Below are positions 48,535-59,042 of a stretch of DNA of 64,000 bases, in pieces (positions within the stretch are counted from its first letter, which is position 1; each line of letters starts with the position of its first letter). Origin of the DNA: Symsagittifera roscoffensis (taxonomy: Eukaryota; Xenacoelomorpha; Acoela; Convolutidae); NCBI RefSeq assembly GCF_963678635.1, contig NC_087065.1, positions 52,583,858-52,647,857 on the forward strand. The letters are read 5' to 3'. Below the pieces are notes generated by a model. That model was given only the letters and a program-made list of their open reading frames with translations. It searched no databases and had not been told where the DNA came from. The position numbers were made by a program, and so were the translations under genes.

Positions 48535-49306
48535 GAGATAAGAACGTTATTTCCCCGGATTCCAGAATCCGGAGGGGTCTCGAGAACTGAACTCAAACTA
48601 TTTTATACAAACTTTTAGCTTCCTGGCTATGTCCTGAATTGAATTTAATGTCCTGATATCTAGATTCATGTTCAGATAATGCGAAGCTAGGAGTTGAGGG
48701 AACGAGTTGATCCATGTTCGATGGAGATGATGATTTTTATCTACTGAACAAAAACAATAGTGATATAGTAAATAGTAGTAGCCCTGTTTTTAGGAGTAAC
48801 CTGAGCTCAAACTATTTTATACAATCTTTTAGCTTCCTGGCTATGTCCTGAATTGAATTTAATTGATATCCAGGTTCATTTTCAGATAATGAGAAGCTAG
48901 GAGTTGAGGGAAAGAGTTGATCCATCTTCGATGGAGATGATGAGTTTTATCTACTGAACAAAAACAATAGTGATATAGTAAATAGTAGTAGCCCTGTTTT
49001 TAGGAGTAACCTGAGCTCAAAATATTTTATACAAACTTTTAGCTTCCTGGCTATGTCCTGAATTGAATTTAATTGATATCCAGGTTCATTTTCAGATAAT
49101 TTGAAGCTAGGAGTTGACGGAAAGAGTTGATCCATCTTCGATGGAGATGATGATTTTTATCTACTGAACAAAAACAATAGTAAAATAGTAAATAGTAGTA
49201 GCCCTGTTTTTAGGAGTGACCTCGTGGTATGGGGATACTGAGAACCAGCCATGAGCTCACTATTCTTGCATATAGTTAAGTTAATTTGAGTGTTTTGACC
49301 GAAGCC
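48535..49306. repeat. LTR-like segment L, copy 4, with internal 212-bp triplication
   Basis: The part from CTCAAACTATTTTATACAA to TTTTTAGGAGTAACCTGAG occurs three times in tandem, starting at 48592, 48806 and 49016 (periods 214 and 210 bp). The other four copies of segment L have it once. Confidence 0.85.
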
Positions 49307-50265
49307 GAAAGCAGTAACGTTTTTGTCGACCCGATGTTAGAAAGACCCCCAAAAGAACTGTTTTTGGCAGAGACGGTGAAAAGCATGTAGAGCTGTGTTC
49401 AGATGCTAGCCAGTCGTTTTAGAACCTAGCTTTATTTTCCGTCGATATGTACTTCCGGGTGAATTTTACATCAATTTTTGTAGTTTTCGAGATGACGTTT
49501 TTCGTGATTTTTTGAAAAATTTTCAGAAAAAATTAAATTATTATTTTTTAAAAATCTGAAATTCCCAACCTCGTACTTAGGTGCTGTCAGAGTACTCTCA
49601 AAGATTGGGAATTTTGCCTTAAAGTATGACTGTTCAATTCTCTGTAGTTTTCGAGATGGGACGTTTTGGTGATTTTTTCCAAATTTTCAGAAAACTTGAA
49701 TTATTTTTTAAAAATCTGAAATTCCCAACCTTGTACTTAGGTGCTGTCAGAGTACTCTAAGGAATTACAAACCTTGCCTCCAAATGTGACTGTTCAAATC
49801 CTTGCAGTTTTCGATATATGTCGTTTTTTGTGACTTTACAAAAAAAAATTCAAGAAACTTATATTTTTTTTTTCGCAAAAAACTGAAATTCCCAACCTTG
49901 TAGTTGGGTCCTGTCAGAGTACTCTCAAAGATTGCAAATCTTGCCTCCAAATCTGACTGCTCATGTTACATTCGACCAGAATCGTCAAAAATGCAATTTC
50001 GAAATCATAGCTGCTGACCTGGAAGATTAACGGTTTTAGCAGATAAGCGACGTTATTTAAATGATTAGACGAATCGTGAAGGTCAGAAGATTTTGGAATT
50101 TTTAATTTTCAAAAATTCGAAAGATAACGTCAAACTTCTGAGAAACGTCGAAACGGCTATTTTTGGAGAAAAAAAAGAAGAAAAACAGAACAACAAAAGT
50201 TGCGATAGTATTAACGACGAGAAAATAACCAGATACAACTGTGGATTATCAGAGACCGCTCCGAG

Positions 50266-50297
50266 TTGTAACGATTGTGTCGCTACAATCGTTATAA
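50266..50297 (+). repeat. 32-nt hairpin, array copy 4
   Basis: It has one C-to-T change in the 3' arm, giving a G-U pair in + strand RNA. The loop is GTCGCT, as in copies 1 and 2. Confidence 0.85.
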
Positions 50298-50352
50298 AGC
50301 ATTTCACGCAAACGGTGAAGGGTTTTGGGACAGTGTGTGTCCAGCCTTCTGG

Positions 50353-50692
50353 AAAGGAGATAAGAACATTATTTCCCCGGATTCCAGAATCTGGAGGGCT
50401 CTCGAGACCTGAACTCAAACTATTTTATACAAACTTTTAGCTTCCTGGCTATGTCCTGAATTGAATTTAACTGACATCCAGATTCATTTTCAGATAATGA
50501 GAAGCTAGGAGTTGAGGGAAAGAGTTGATCCATCTTCGATGGAGATGATGATTTTGATCTACTGAACAAAAAAAATAGTAATATAGTAAATAGTAGTAGC
50601 CCTGTTTTTAGGAGTGATCTGGGGATACTGAGACCCAGCCATGAGCTCACTATTCTTGCATATAGTTAGGTTAATTTGAGTGTTTTGACCGA
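50353..50692. repeat. LTR-like segment L, copy 5
   Basis: It has the same blocks as the other copies; the CTCGTGGT part is deleted. Confidence 0.65.
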
Positions 50693-51830
50693 AGCCGAAA
50701 GCAGTAACGTTTTTGTCGACCCGATCTTAGAAAGACTCCCAAAAGAACTGGCTTTGGCAGAGACGGTGAAAAGCATGTAGAGCTGTGTTCAGACGCTAGC
50801 CAGTCGTTTTAGAACCTAGCTATATTTTCCGTCGATATGTACTTCCAGGCGAATGTTACATCAATTTTTGTAGTTTTTGAGATGACGTTTTTTATGATTT
50901 TTTGAAAATCTGAAATTTCCAACCCTGTAGTTACGTCCTGTCAGAATACTCTCAAAGATTGCAAATTTTGCCTTTAAGTGTGACTGTTCAGTTCTCTAGT
51001 TTTCGAGATGGGAAGTTTTTGGTGATTTTTTCCAAATTTTCAGAAAACTTGAATTTTTTTTTTAAATCTGAAATTCCCAACCTTGTAGTTAGGTCCTGCC
51101 AGAGTACTCTCAAGGATTGCGAATCTTGCCTCCAAGTTTGATAAGTTTGACTGCTCAATTCTATGCAGTGTTTGAGATGTGACGTTTTTTGTGATTTTTT
51201 TCAAAATTTTCAGACACTAAATAAATTATTTTTCAAAATTTGAAATTGCCAACGCTCTAGTTCGGTGTTGTCAGGGTACTCTAAAGAGTTGCAAATCTTG
51301 CCACATGCTACTGCTAAACGCGACTGCTCAAATGCTTTTAGTTTCCAAGATGTGTAATTTTTGATTTTTTTCAAAGTTTCTCAAAGAACTTATCTACAAA
51401 GAAATTCAAAAAATTTGAAATTACCAACTCGATGAAAATACAAACCTTATTGTCAGCGTACACCCTGGCATCTCAAATCTTGCCTCTTAGTATGAATGCT
51501 CAAATCTTTTTAGTTTCCGAGATAAGACGTTTTTTTCAATTTTTTTTCCGGAAACTTAGGTTAAAAAAAATCACAAAATTTTGAATTCCTAACCCTATAG
51601 TAGGGTGCTCTCAGAGACTCTCAGTGGTTGCAAATCTGGCCTCCAATTTTCTCCAGAGGCTCATTAAGTTTTCTAGATGACGCTTTTAAAATGGGAATTA
51701 AAAAAAATATTAAGTACGAAATTACCAACCCTGTAATTGGGTGCAGTCAGAGTACACTTAAAATTTGCAGATGTTGTTTCCAATATATGCGGTTTTCATG
51801 AGTTGTCGAAAAATTTCGAAGCACCGGATG

Positions 51831-52336
51831 TGCGTTAAACGCTAGTTGAAGTTAAAATTGTCAAAACTAGACTTTGAAAACAGTCATTTTAGAGTGTAAA
51901 AATCTGAGTGGCGCTTAATTTTGTGCACTAGTGTACATGTTAGTATGAAAGTAGCAACATTTATCCTTCTATATATTTGTTTATCTTGGTTTTCTTATAC
52001 TACGCTGAGTCAAACTTAGGCTTTCTGTTGCACGAAACAGCTTTAGATAACGTCTATCAGATGTAACTGCCGTTTAGTCATACTTGCGAAATTCTCACTT
52101 CTTGGAAGTTTGTGAAATTTTGCAGCGTACCGCCTAACTTTGAGCTTTCCGCCAAAACGAAACTGCCGTAAATGACCGACTGGCACACAAAATATAAAGC
52201 CGTTAAAATATTGAGTAGCTCAAAAGATTCAAGCCATATTTGAAGATTCTGACGTTTCTTATGGAAATGGCCAATAAATACATAAAATTGCTTCAAATGA
52301 GGATTGATTTAAATAGTACACTTGACATTTTAGAAA
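51831..52336. promoter_or_regulatory. Upstream region of gene 2, no distinct element seen
   Basis: Unique AT-rich sequence lies between the array and the first recognised exon. ACATTTTAG just before the ATG at 52337 could be the acceptor of a 5' UTR intron or a trans-splice site. No TATA box can be assigned with confidence. Confidence 0.25.
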
Positions 52337-52447
52337 ATGTCAAGATATGAAAATTTGCAACGCATCACAGCATTGGCGCCAGATTTTAGTTCTGGATATC
52401 AAGAAGTATGCCAGTTGATTGATGCGTGGTCTTTTGGGCGATATCAA
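52337..52447 (+). CDS. Gene 2 exon 1: cytosolic N-terminus
   Basis: 37 codons run from ATG to the donor GTAAGAG, ending in phase 0. It encodes MSRYENLQRITALAPDFSSG and then a QLIDAWSFGRYQ helix. The family has the same short amphipathic element (D..G.G.FQ) directly before TM1. Confidence 0.75.
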
Positions 52448-55400
52448 GTAAGAGGTTTTGCAGTTCAATAATATTCTTTTCCTAAAAGTATTCACTGATG
52501 CTGACATTTAATTGTGTACAGGGGTGGATCTAGGATCGTCTCGAGGGGGGGGGGGGAGGGGTGTGGCGGATTTTCAAAAAATTCAAAACTTTTGTAAATC
52601 GCTATATAGACCTCATTTTGGACTAAATTTCTGCGCGCAGGCTAATTTATGAAAAAAAAAAACGCCATGAAAGGCGTTTACAGGCACTTTTTGGAAAAGT
52701 TTGACAAAGAAATAGCGGTTTTTCGGCGCGTGCTCGCCCCTCAAAGTTAGTATAGCCCAAGGCGCTTTTAGAAAATTTTTGGGTCCTTCAGCCAAAAATG
52801 GATAGCTCTAAATAGTACAAAAGAGGGACCCTTTGGGTCGGCAGGGGCTCGAATTCGTGAGAGGGGGAAGGGTGGGGGGGGGGGGGGGGTTGAGAGGTGT
52901 CCGCAACCACCCCCTCCCCCAAATCCGCCCCTGGCCGCGTCATAGAACAACTTAGCCAAATGTTTATCCACCGCTGGCACATTGAATGGTCCTCCACAGG
53001 GGCGCATCTAAGATTTTCTCCAGGGGGGAAACGGATTTTCAAAATTTTAGCGACTTTTTTTTATTTCGACAAAAATTTGTCGAAATAAAATTTGCCTTTG
53101 GGTCGGCAAGGAGGGTTCGAATCCCTGGGGTAAGGCGTCCGCGGGGCGTTAATTGAGACCAGGGGTGGATCTAGGGTTTTCTCGAGGGGGCGGATTTTTC
53201 ACAAATTTTCAAAAATTTGGTCGACCTATTTTTTTTTGGTCGACGAAAGTGAGTTACGAGCTCTCCCAAAGCCCTAAAAAGACCGTTTTACAGGAAAAAT
53301 TTTGAAAAATAGGCCAAGACGTTTTAAGGCACTTTTTGGAAAAATTTGTCTAAAAAATCGCGTTTTTTCGGCGCGCGCTCCCCCTCAAAATTACTATATA
53401 TTGGCGCCTAAGGCGCCTTTCGACAATTTTTAGGTTCCGTCACCAAATATGGATATTTCAAAATAGTACAAAGGGGGTATCCTTTGGTTTGGCTAGGGGG
53501 TCGAATCCCTGAGGAGAAAGGCGTCCGCCGCCCCCCCCCCCCCCAATCCCAAATCCGCCCCTGATTGAGACAGAGGGGTTCCAAAAAACTGCAGGGGTTC
53601 ATTGTAGAAAATGCAATGATGACAAATTCTCAGGCTACTGCTTCTATTTCGCAAATCAGTTCACATAGTGTTTGGGTTTGATTTCTATAAGAAAACATTG
53701 ACAACGGCCGAACGGCTGCTTTAACGTATATACTTAATTTTGGCATTATTTGTGTGACGTGGCACCCTTCTTTCACAATTGTTTTTTGCAGAAACCCTTA
53801 GTTCACATTTGTTCTAATTGAAAAGTGTTGCTTCTTGCGTGCGAAAACCTTAAAAGCTTGGTGGTTTGCAGGTATTGCTACTACTTTTATGCTCTGCGGG
53901 ATATTTCGCGGTTTGTGCCGACTTACTTTTGATTGTTTACATTGAACCATCACTGGAAGCCTCATTCGGAATGTCTAACATGGATTTTGCGTTTCTGAAT
54001 TTTGCCACCTGTATGTCGTCCAATGCGGGCGCTGTTGTTTTTGGATACTTTTCAGACCGTAACGGGAGAAGAACTCCTTTTATCTTATCGGCAACTATTG
54101 CCGCTTTGTTTGGAATCGGCTCTATGCTGTCGAACTCATATTGGCTCCTAATGGCCTTGAGGACGGCAGTCGGGTTCGGGTTGGGGGGATTGGCGAGTAT
54201 TGATTTCCTCATTTTCAATGAAATGTGTCCAAAAAGAGTAAGAGGCAAAGCCACTTTGGTCATCACAGTTTTCGGAGCACTGGGGGTTCTTTTAATGGCA
54301 GGTGAAAAACGAAGCAGAACAGCTTTCTTACGTCTAACAAACATCCTACTGTTTGTATACTGATCAAATTGTTTTCATTTTCACGCTTAAAATTTCCAAT
54401 AACACACCTAGCCTTTAAAATCGTTTGCATTCTACTTGCCTCTTGATAACTTAATTTACAGTAGTTGTCGTTCAATACAAAAGTTTGTTTATTTCAGGGC
54501 TCAACTTAGTTCCTTGGAACGAGTATTTGCCTACCAGTGAAAAATGGAGATTCATGATATTCATTGGAGCACTGCCTATGCTGGTAGTTTGTATAGCGAG
54601 AGCTTTTCTGATTGATGAATCTCCGAAGCATCTCGTTTCGGTCGAGAGATACTCCGAAACAATTGAGGTGTTGAAAAAGATAGCAAGGTGGAATAGAGAG
54701 AGGTTTGAACCAGAAGCCGATACTCCGACTTTGCATCGTCTGAGCCTTGAAAGCAGGTTGGTTTGCGCGTTATAATTATTTTGTTATTTAAAAAAAGCAG
54801 CACTAGTTAATAGAAATTTAATACATAGAATGTTAATTATGCCACGAATTTTATAAACTCATAGTTAACAGCCTTGAAAGGTAAGACAAGATAAAAAACA
54901 AGTCTTTTGAATTGTTTCACGGTATAAATTGTTAAATTAGCTGCAATGAAAAATCCTTTTAGCTCTGATCTTGATATATCTCTTGATGACATCGCAAAAC
55001 CAGGTATTGTGACACGTTTTCTCTGGCATCCTTTGAAAGCATACGGATCAGTTGTCGCCTACAACCCAAAACTGGCTGTTTGTCTGTTCAGCTGTTGGCT
55101 ATTCCAGGGTCTGGCTAATTGGGGCCTCACATTATTTCTTCCCGAATATTTGACTTCTAAGGAAGGGCTTTGACACCCACACCACATATTCAATAAACAG
55201 ACGATAATGACTGTTCAGATGTTACTGTATTTGTATGAAATGCAAGAACGACTTTTTAATAATGCGCGAGTAGCAGTGTTTTATGCTTATTATTTTAAAG
55301 AGGAGAGGATAATAAATACTCGACTATTTTTTTCTCAATTATTTTTCATTGATTTTCTTTTTTATTGACGTTGATTAGCGATGGTGGTTGTCGAAGTAAA

Positions 55401-56600
55401 CAAGAAATCTTCTGAAGTAAAAATAAAATGGTACCATGAAAATGTGCTATGAATCACTCGACCCATTTGAAGTTTTTTGTAAAACTCAACAGGATTGTTG
55501 AGAATAAGTTCTCTAATATCTGCTTTTCTAACGTTAAGTTTCAGCATAAGTGGTGTCAAAACCAACTTCTAAGGGCGCTATATCTGCTGATCTGACTATT
55601 TTCTTGATGGTTGCTTGTGAGCTGCCGGGACTTCTGTTGGCGTTTTGTCTCGTGGACGTGCCATTTATTGGACGACTGAACCTGATGAGAAGTCTGTTTC
55701 TACTAGCTGCAATGTCATCTCTGGCAACTGCTTTCATTCACCAGCAACTGCTCATTGGTAGGACTTTATTTCAGATTCATTTAAAATATTATTGTAGTAT
55801 TCCAAGTGCGCGAAAATTATGTTTTTTTTTCGAAATCTTGATGCATTAAGAAAATCCGTTTCAGCTCAAAATGGTTTAATTTGATACTTCAAGTACGTTC
55901 GAAACGTTTTACTGCTAATTGCTGTCGTTTATTCGGAAAGTACGTCCCGCGGAAAGTACGTCCGAAAAATTTGACCAAGGGTTTCTCTTTTTTTTCGTAA
56001 CTTAGAGAGCATCTAGACCACTGTTTCTCAGCGCTGCTGAGTTATTTTTTAACGTTATAAATTAAGATAACTTTAATATGAAATTCTACTTCGAGTTTTA
56101 TCCGAGCCTTATATAAGGTACCTGTAATGGCGAGGACAAAATGCTTCCTAGGCCATAGATCATTCCAACTTATGACCTTTTCAAACAATGAGAATCAAAT
56201 ATGATGTCTGCTATTATCATCCTAATTTAAACAGTTAAAAAAAGTCTGAAATATTGCCACAATTTAAGAAATGATGCGGCTAATTTGTGTCGTTTCAGTT
56301 GTGAGCTGTTGCGCCATTTATTTCTTCATGATTCCTAACTGGGGAGTACTCTACACCTACTCCTCAGAGGTCTACCCAACCGAGATGAGGTCCACGGCCA
56401 ATGGATTGTTCCAGCTGCACTCTCTACTTGGGGGAATGTTCTCCCCCTTTTTAAGTGGCAAGCTGGTCGACAAGTTCACTGCTAATAATGGCTCACAATC
56501 TGAAGTGGACTGTTACATGCTTGCATGGACTTCGTGTTTGTTTGTCGGATTCATTTCGTCTCTGCTGTTGAGAAAGGAGACATTAACCATCTCTCTCTAG
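52337..56600 (+). CDS. Gene 2: SVOP/SV2-like major facilitator superfamily transporter
   Basis: This is a 12-TM solute transporter of the MFS, closest in motif pattern to the SV2-related (SVOP)/SLC22 organic-ion group; the substrate cannot be read from sequence. Exons: 52337-52447, 53872-54301, 54498-54756, 54963 to about 55170, about 55551-55757, and 56299-56600, giving about 505 residues, a typical length. Motifs in order are a cytosolic N-terminus ending DAWSFGRYQ, GYFSDRNGRRTP between TM2 and TM3, RTAVGFGLGGL in TM4, NEMCPKRVRGKA after TM4, DESPKHL after TM6, and SSEVYPTEMRSTANG after TM10. Splice phases agree at every junction except exon 4/5. The ATG at 52337 is the only start in frame and gives the short cytosolic N-terminus usual in the family. 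Expected at the plasma membrane or a vesicle membrane (family knowledge). Confidence 0.85.
52519..52933 (+). mobile_element. hAT-like MITE in gene 2 intron 1 (copy a)
   Basis: It starts CAGGGGTGGATCTAGG and ends AAATCCGCCCCTG, a terminal inverted repeat, and contains long G and C runs (52545-52556, 52874-52890). Flanking octamers (ATTGTGTA and GCCGCGTC) do not match, so one end may have been exchanged by recombination with a neighbouring copy. Confidence 0.7.
52997..53148 (+). mobile_element. Truncated hAT-like MITE (copy b)
   Basis: It starts CAGGGGCGCATCTAAG, matching the family 5' end. It lacks most of the interior and the 3' terminus, and runs up to the site where copy c inserted. Confidence 0.6.
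53160..53563 (+). mobile_element. Intact hAT-like MITE with 8-bp target duplication (copy c)
   Basis: 404 bp from CAGGGGTGGATCTAGGG to CCCAAATCCGCCCCTG. The octamer ATTGAGAC is present on both sides (53152-53159 and 53564-53571) without mismatch. No open frame encodes a transposase, so it must have moved with an hAT transposase from elsewhere. Confidence 0.85.
53872..54301 (+). CDS. Gene 2 exon 2: TM1 to TM5
   Basis: It lies between TTTGCAG and GTGAAAAA, phase 0 in and phase 1 out. It opens directly with TM1 (VLLLLLCSAGYFAVCADLLL), then MSNMDFAFLNFATCMSSN, the motif GYFSDRNGRRTP, the TM4 motif RTAVGFGLGG and NEMCPKRVRGKA. The open frame past 54301 is intron. Confidence 0.85.
54498..54756 (+). 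CDS. Gene 2 exon 3: TM6 and start of the central loop
   Basis: It lies between TATTTCAG and GTTGGT, phase 1 in and phase 2 out. It encodes LNLVPWNEYLPTSEKWRFMI, TM6 (FIGALPMLVVCIARAFL), DESPKHLV and a charged helix, VLKKIARWNRERF, of the cytosolic loop between the two halves. Confidence 0.85.
54963..55170 (+). CDS. Gene 2 exon 4: end of central loop and TM7
   Basis: It starts after CCTTTTAG with one base completing a Ser codon. It encodes DLDISLDDIAKPGIVTRF, then TM7 (LAVCLFSCWLFQGLANWGLT) and LFLPEYLTSKEGL before TGA at 55171. No GT donor exists where exon 5 would require it. The possible exit is a GC donor or a site I misjudge, so the 3' end is uncertain. Confidence 0.7.
55551..55757 (+). 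CDS. Gene 2 exon 5: TM8 and TM9
   Basis: The frame encodes KGAISADLTIFLMVACELPG, LLLAFCLVDVPFIGRLNLMR and TM9. It ends at TTG before GTAGGA in phase 1, which fits exon 6. The 5' boundary may be 55551 (after CATAAG) or 55574 (after TCTAAG). The stronger TTTCAG at 55544 would put a stop in frame. Confidence 0.7.
56299..56600 (+). CDS. Gene 2 exon 6: TM10 to TM12 and stop
   Basis: It starts after GTTTCAG, completing a Val codon, and ends at TAG 56598-56600. It encodes VSCCAIYFFMIPNWGVLYTY (TM10), the signature SSEVYPTEMRSTANG, TM11 around LLGGMFSPFL and TM12 (LAWTSCLFVGFISSLLL). The cytosolic tail is short (RKETLTISL). Confidence 0.85.
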
Positions 56601-56758
56601 AGCGTGCAGTCCGTTCAAAATCAAGTGACTGAAATCTGGTCATACTATTCGATCTTAATCTCTCCACTTCGATCGTTTATTTCGTCATTAACAGTGTTAT
56701 GTTGTAATTTATTGAATTGAAGCTGCTCTATATTCAGTTTGTATTTTTGCTCTGGTTT

Positions 56759-56835
56759 AATAAACAGGTTACAGTTATGTTTTTTTTTCAATTTTAACCA
56801 ACGGTAAATGCTTACTAGAGAAAGAAGGGAATAAA
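56759..56835 (+). promoter_or_regulatory. Candidate polyadenylation signals of gene 2
   Basis: AATAAA occurs at 56759-56764 and 56830-56835, about 160 and 230 bp past the stop. Confidence 0.5.
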
Positions 56836-58790
56836 ACACAACGCTGTTAAGTTCAGTTCTTTTCAGAATAAAACGCAACGCTGGTAAGTTCGTTTTCTTT
56901 TCAGTAAGTTCGTTTCTTTTCGCAACGCTGGTAGCTTCGAATAAAGTTATTCACCGTTATTAAAACCTCTGACATTAAACTTGTTTTTTTTACTACATAA
57001 GGACAACAAAACCACTTGAAACAAACGCCTGGCTTGATGTAAATTTAATAAAGTTTTTTTGGTTATATCTGAGGCGGTACAAAATTGAAACGAAAAATTT
57101 TCACGACAGAAGGAAGTTATCACTCATAAAGATTGTCTTTTTTCGTTCGTTTTTTTTTGCGGTGAGATTATAAAACCTGGTTTTTTTTTATTGTCATCAA
57201 ACGAAGTCTTAATGGTTTGTTTAGTGTTACATCAACCTGCCGAAAAATCAGGTTTACAATTTTTAAATGTCATGTCGATTCAACTTGATTAACATCGGCT
57301 TGATTAGCTGCATCCTTTTAAGCTCTGAGGCATTATTTCCTTTAAAAAATTTTATATCGAGTTCTTCACCCGCAAAGGTATTGCTGTTTTCACGCCTAAC
57401 CCTTACTTTTTTGCTTACATTTGCCAAAAAATGTTGTAGAGTGAAGAGAGAATTTTTATATTTCTCTAGAATGCGATGCATATCATATTGAAAAAACCCT
57501 GTCATTGCCTGGAACTTGTAATTTTATCTTTTTACTTGCGAGAGCAAATGTTTTTGTAATTGGCCAATAGTGTTTTTCAATGTAATTATGCATGTGAGGT
57601 GTAGTGTATTATTACGAAGAATTTATTTTCCAACCTACGTCGCAAATAAAAGTGGCGCTTTTGATATACTTCGGTGGCACTTTTGGTATACTTCAATTGA
57701 ATCATATTTAAGCATCAGCATTTTACTAGCATGTGTTGAGGCTTTTTTTGACTAGTTTAAGGTTCTGTTATTGGAATTAGTTGTTTTTTTTTTGCGACGC
57801 TTTGGAAAATTATTGCATTTTTAGCAGAAATTTCAATGTTTTTCACAAAACTACTTAGCCGACTTTCGAAAAATTGAAACAATGGACAAACTGGCGGCTC
57901 TTTTATGTGCCTGTCTATTTTGCTGGCTTCTTTTCATTTCACCCCACCACGTTCTACGGCTTTCAAAATTTTCGGAAGCAGGATTTTTTACATGTATTTT
58001 ATTTTCATTTTCTCAAATATTAAATGCGCAAATCTGAAATGTACGCTTCAATCAAAAGAATAAATTGTGGAATCTCCCCTTCTCAAAATCAGCTTTTCTC
58101 TGAATTCGATAGATAAAAAATATTGCCTCAAAGAAGACCTTTTTCGGCATTTTGGCTAATTCTTAAAATATTTTGACTTTTCTCAAAAACTACCCTGCCA
58201 AATGGGAAATCAAGGGTTGAACGGAAAGAAAAAACCAAATATGCGAATCTTCCCTGTGTGAGTGCCTATTCCCTGTGTTATAAAAAATATGGCTTCAGAA
58301 AATGTCCAATTTTTGACCTGTGTAATCTGTTACACTCTGTTTTGTTTGTAGACATCGCACAAAATCCGTTTTTTACCCTGTATTCAAGAAAAAGACTAGG
58401 TAAATCTGATATAAAGGGTTCAATCTAAAAATGAGGGTGTAGAAGTCTTTCCTGCATAAGATGCTATTTACATGCGTTATTAGAGAAAAGTGAATGTGTT
58501 AAGGAAACGTCAAACTTCACAATATTTGATCGTTTCTTGGAATCTACTTTTCACCTTTTTTTTCGAAAAATACCCAGCCAAATCTGAAATAAAGATTTCA
58601 GTTGAAAGAGCGAGTAGAAGTTTTCTCCTTCAAGTTAGCGGCTATTCCCCTACTAAGTAGGGAAATCACTAGTGTTTTGTGTTAAGTTCATTTTTTGAAA
58701 CTTTGAAATTTCGGTATCGCATTTCGGTATCAGTACAATCAAAAATCGAAATATTAAAATAGGTGCATCCAGCATTAACTCGGCCAGTAG
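56836..58790. other. No gene seen; short tandem at 56845-56945
   Basis: AT-rich intergenic DNA. Near its start, CGCAACGCTGGTA and TAAGTTCGTTTTCTTTTCAG phrases repeat imperfectly about three times. No domain is recognisable in the short frames. Confidence 0.4.
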
Positions 58791-58797
58791 TTTCCCT

Positions 58798-58872
58798 CCA
58801 AGCGACCGTGGCTTAACTATGAGGACGTGAGACTCCTAATCAATAGGTGGGAGACTCAAATCCGGAAGATTG
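58798..58872 (+). other. tRNA-like relic, possibly a SINE head
   Basis: GTGGCTTAACTATGAGG resembles an A box with D-loop and GGGAGACTCAAATCC resembles a B box with T-loop, at tRNA-like spacing. A run of nine T follows at about 58879. The acceptor and anticodon stems do not pair well, so it is not a working tRNA gene. A tRNA-derived repeat is more likely. Confidence 0.35.
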
Positions 58873-59042
58873 AATTGCTTTTTTTTTGGTCGAGTTTTTG
58901 CTGCATAGCATTGGCAATTTGATTTAAAGAAACTGCAGCTGATTTATTGCTGGCTAGTGTAAGTAAAATTACAAGCAGATATGAGAACGTGTTACTCCTT
59001 ATCTCATCAAAGTAATTTACCAAGATGTATTTTTAATCTTAT

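Larger units (their letters stand above)
42870..51830. repeat. Higher-order satellite array with ~160-bp monomers
   Basis: Monomers of about 155-170 bp share CCAACCTTGTAGTTGGGTCC, TGTCAGAGTACTCT, CAAATNTGACTGCTCAAAT and TTTTCGAGATATGACG. They occur in blocks near 42950-43470, 44380-44510, 45240-45990, 47740-48140, 49450-49970 and 50850-51800. Between the blocks lie copies of segment L, a conserved open segment with a hairpin and, twice, segment P. Together they make units with 2,519, 2,145 and 1,822 bp spacing between equivalent hairpins. It has no coding function that I can support. Confidence 0.8.

Noticed and set aside
43615-50440. Recurring ~110-residue frames in the higher-order array, open on both strands
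   Set aside because: The frames are broken differently in each unit, overlap on both strands and contain the hairpin. Repetition explains their similarity better than coding does.
42870-51830. CRISPR array
   Set aside because: The spacing is irregular, the whole monomer is repeated rather than short repeats with unique spacers, and the DNA is eukaryotic.
52768-53088. Gly- and Pro-rich reading frames (for example GADLGEGVV and TPPPPPPF)
   Set aside because: They are translations of the MITE arms and their G/C runs, a common source of false proteins.
53408-53602. Frame with GRIWDWGGGGRRTPF
   Set aside because: It lies within the MITE at 53160-53563 and its flank; no independent support.
53937-54344. 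135-residue - strand frame
   Set aside because: Shadow of exon 2 of the transporter, whose membrane segments and motifs are unambiguous on the + strand.
58798-58872. Functional tRNA gene
   Set aside because: The anticodon stem has only two good pairs and the acceptor stem cannot be closed.
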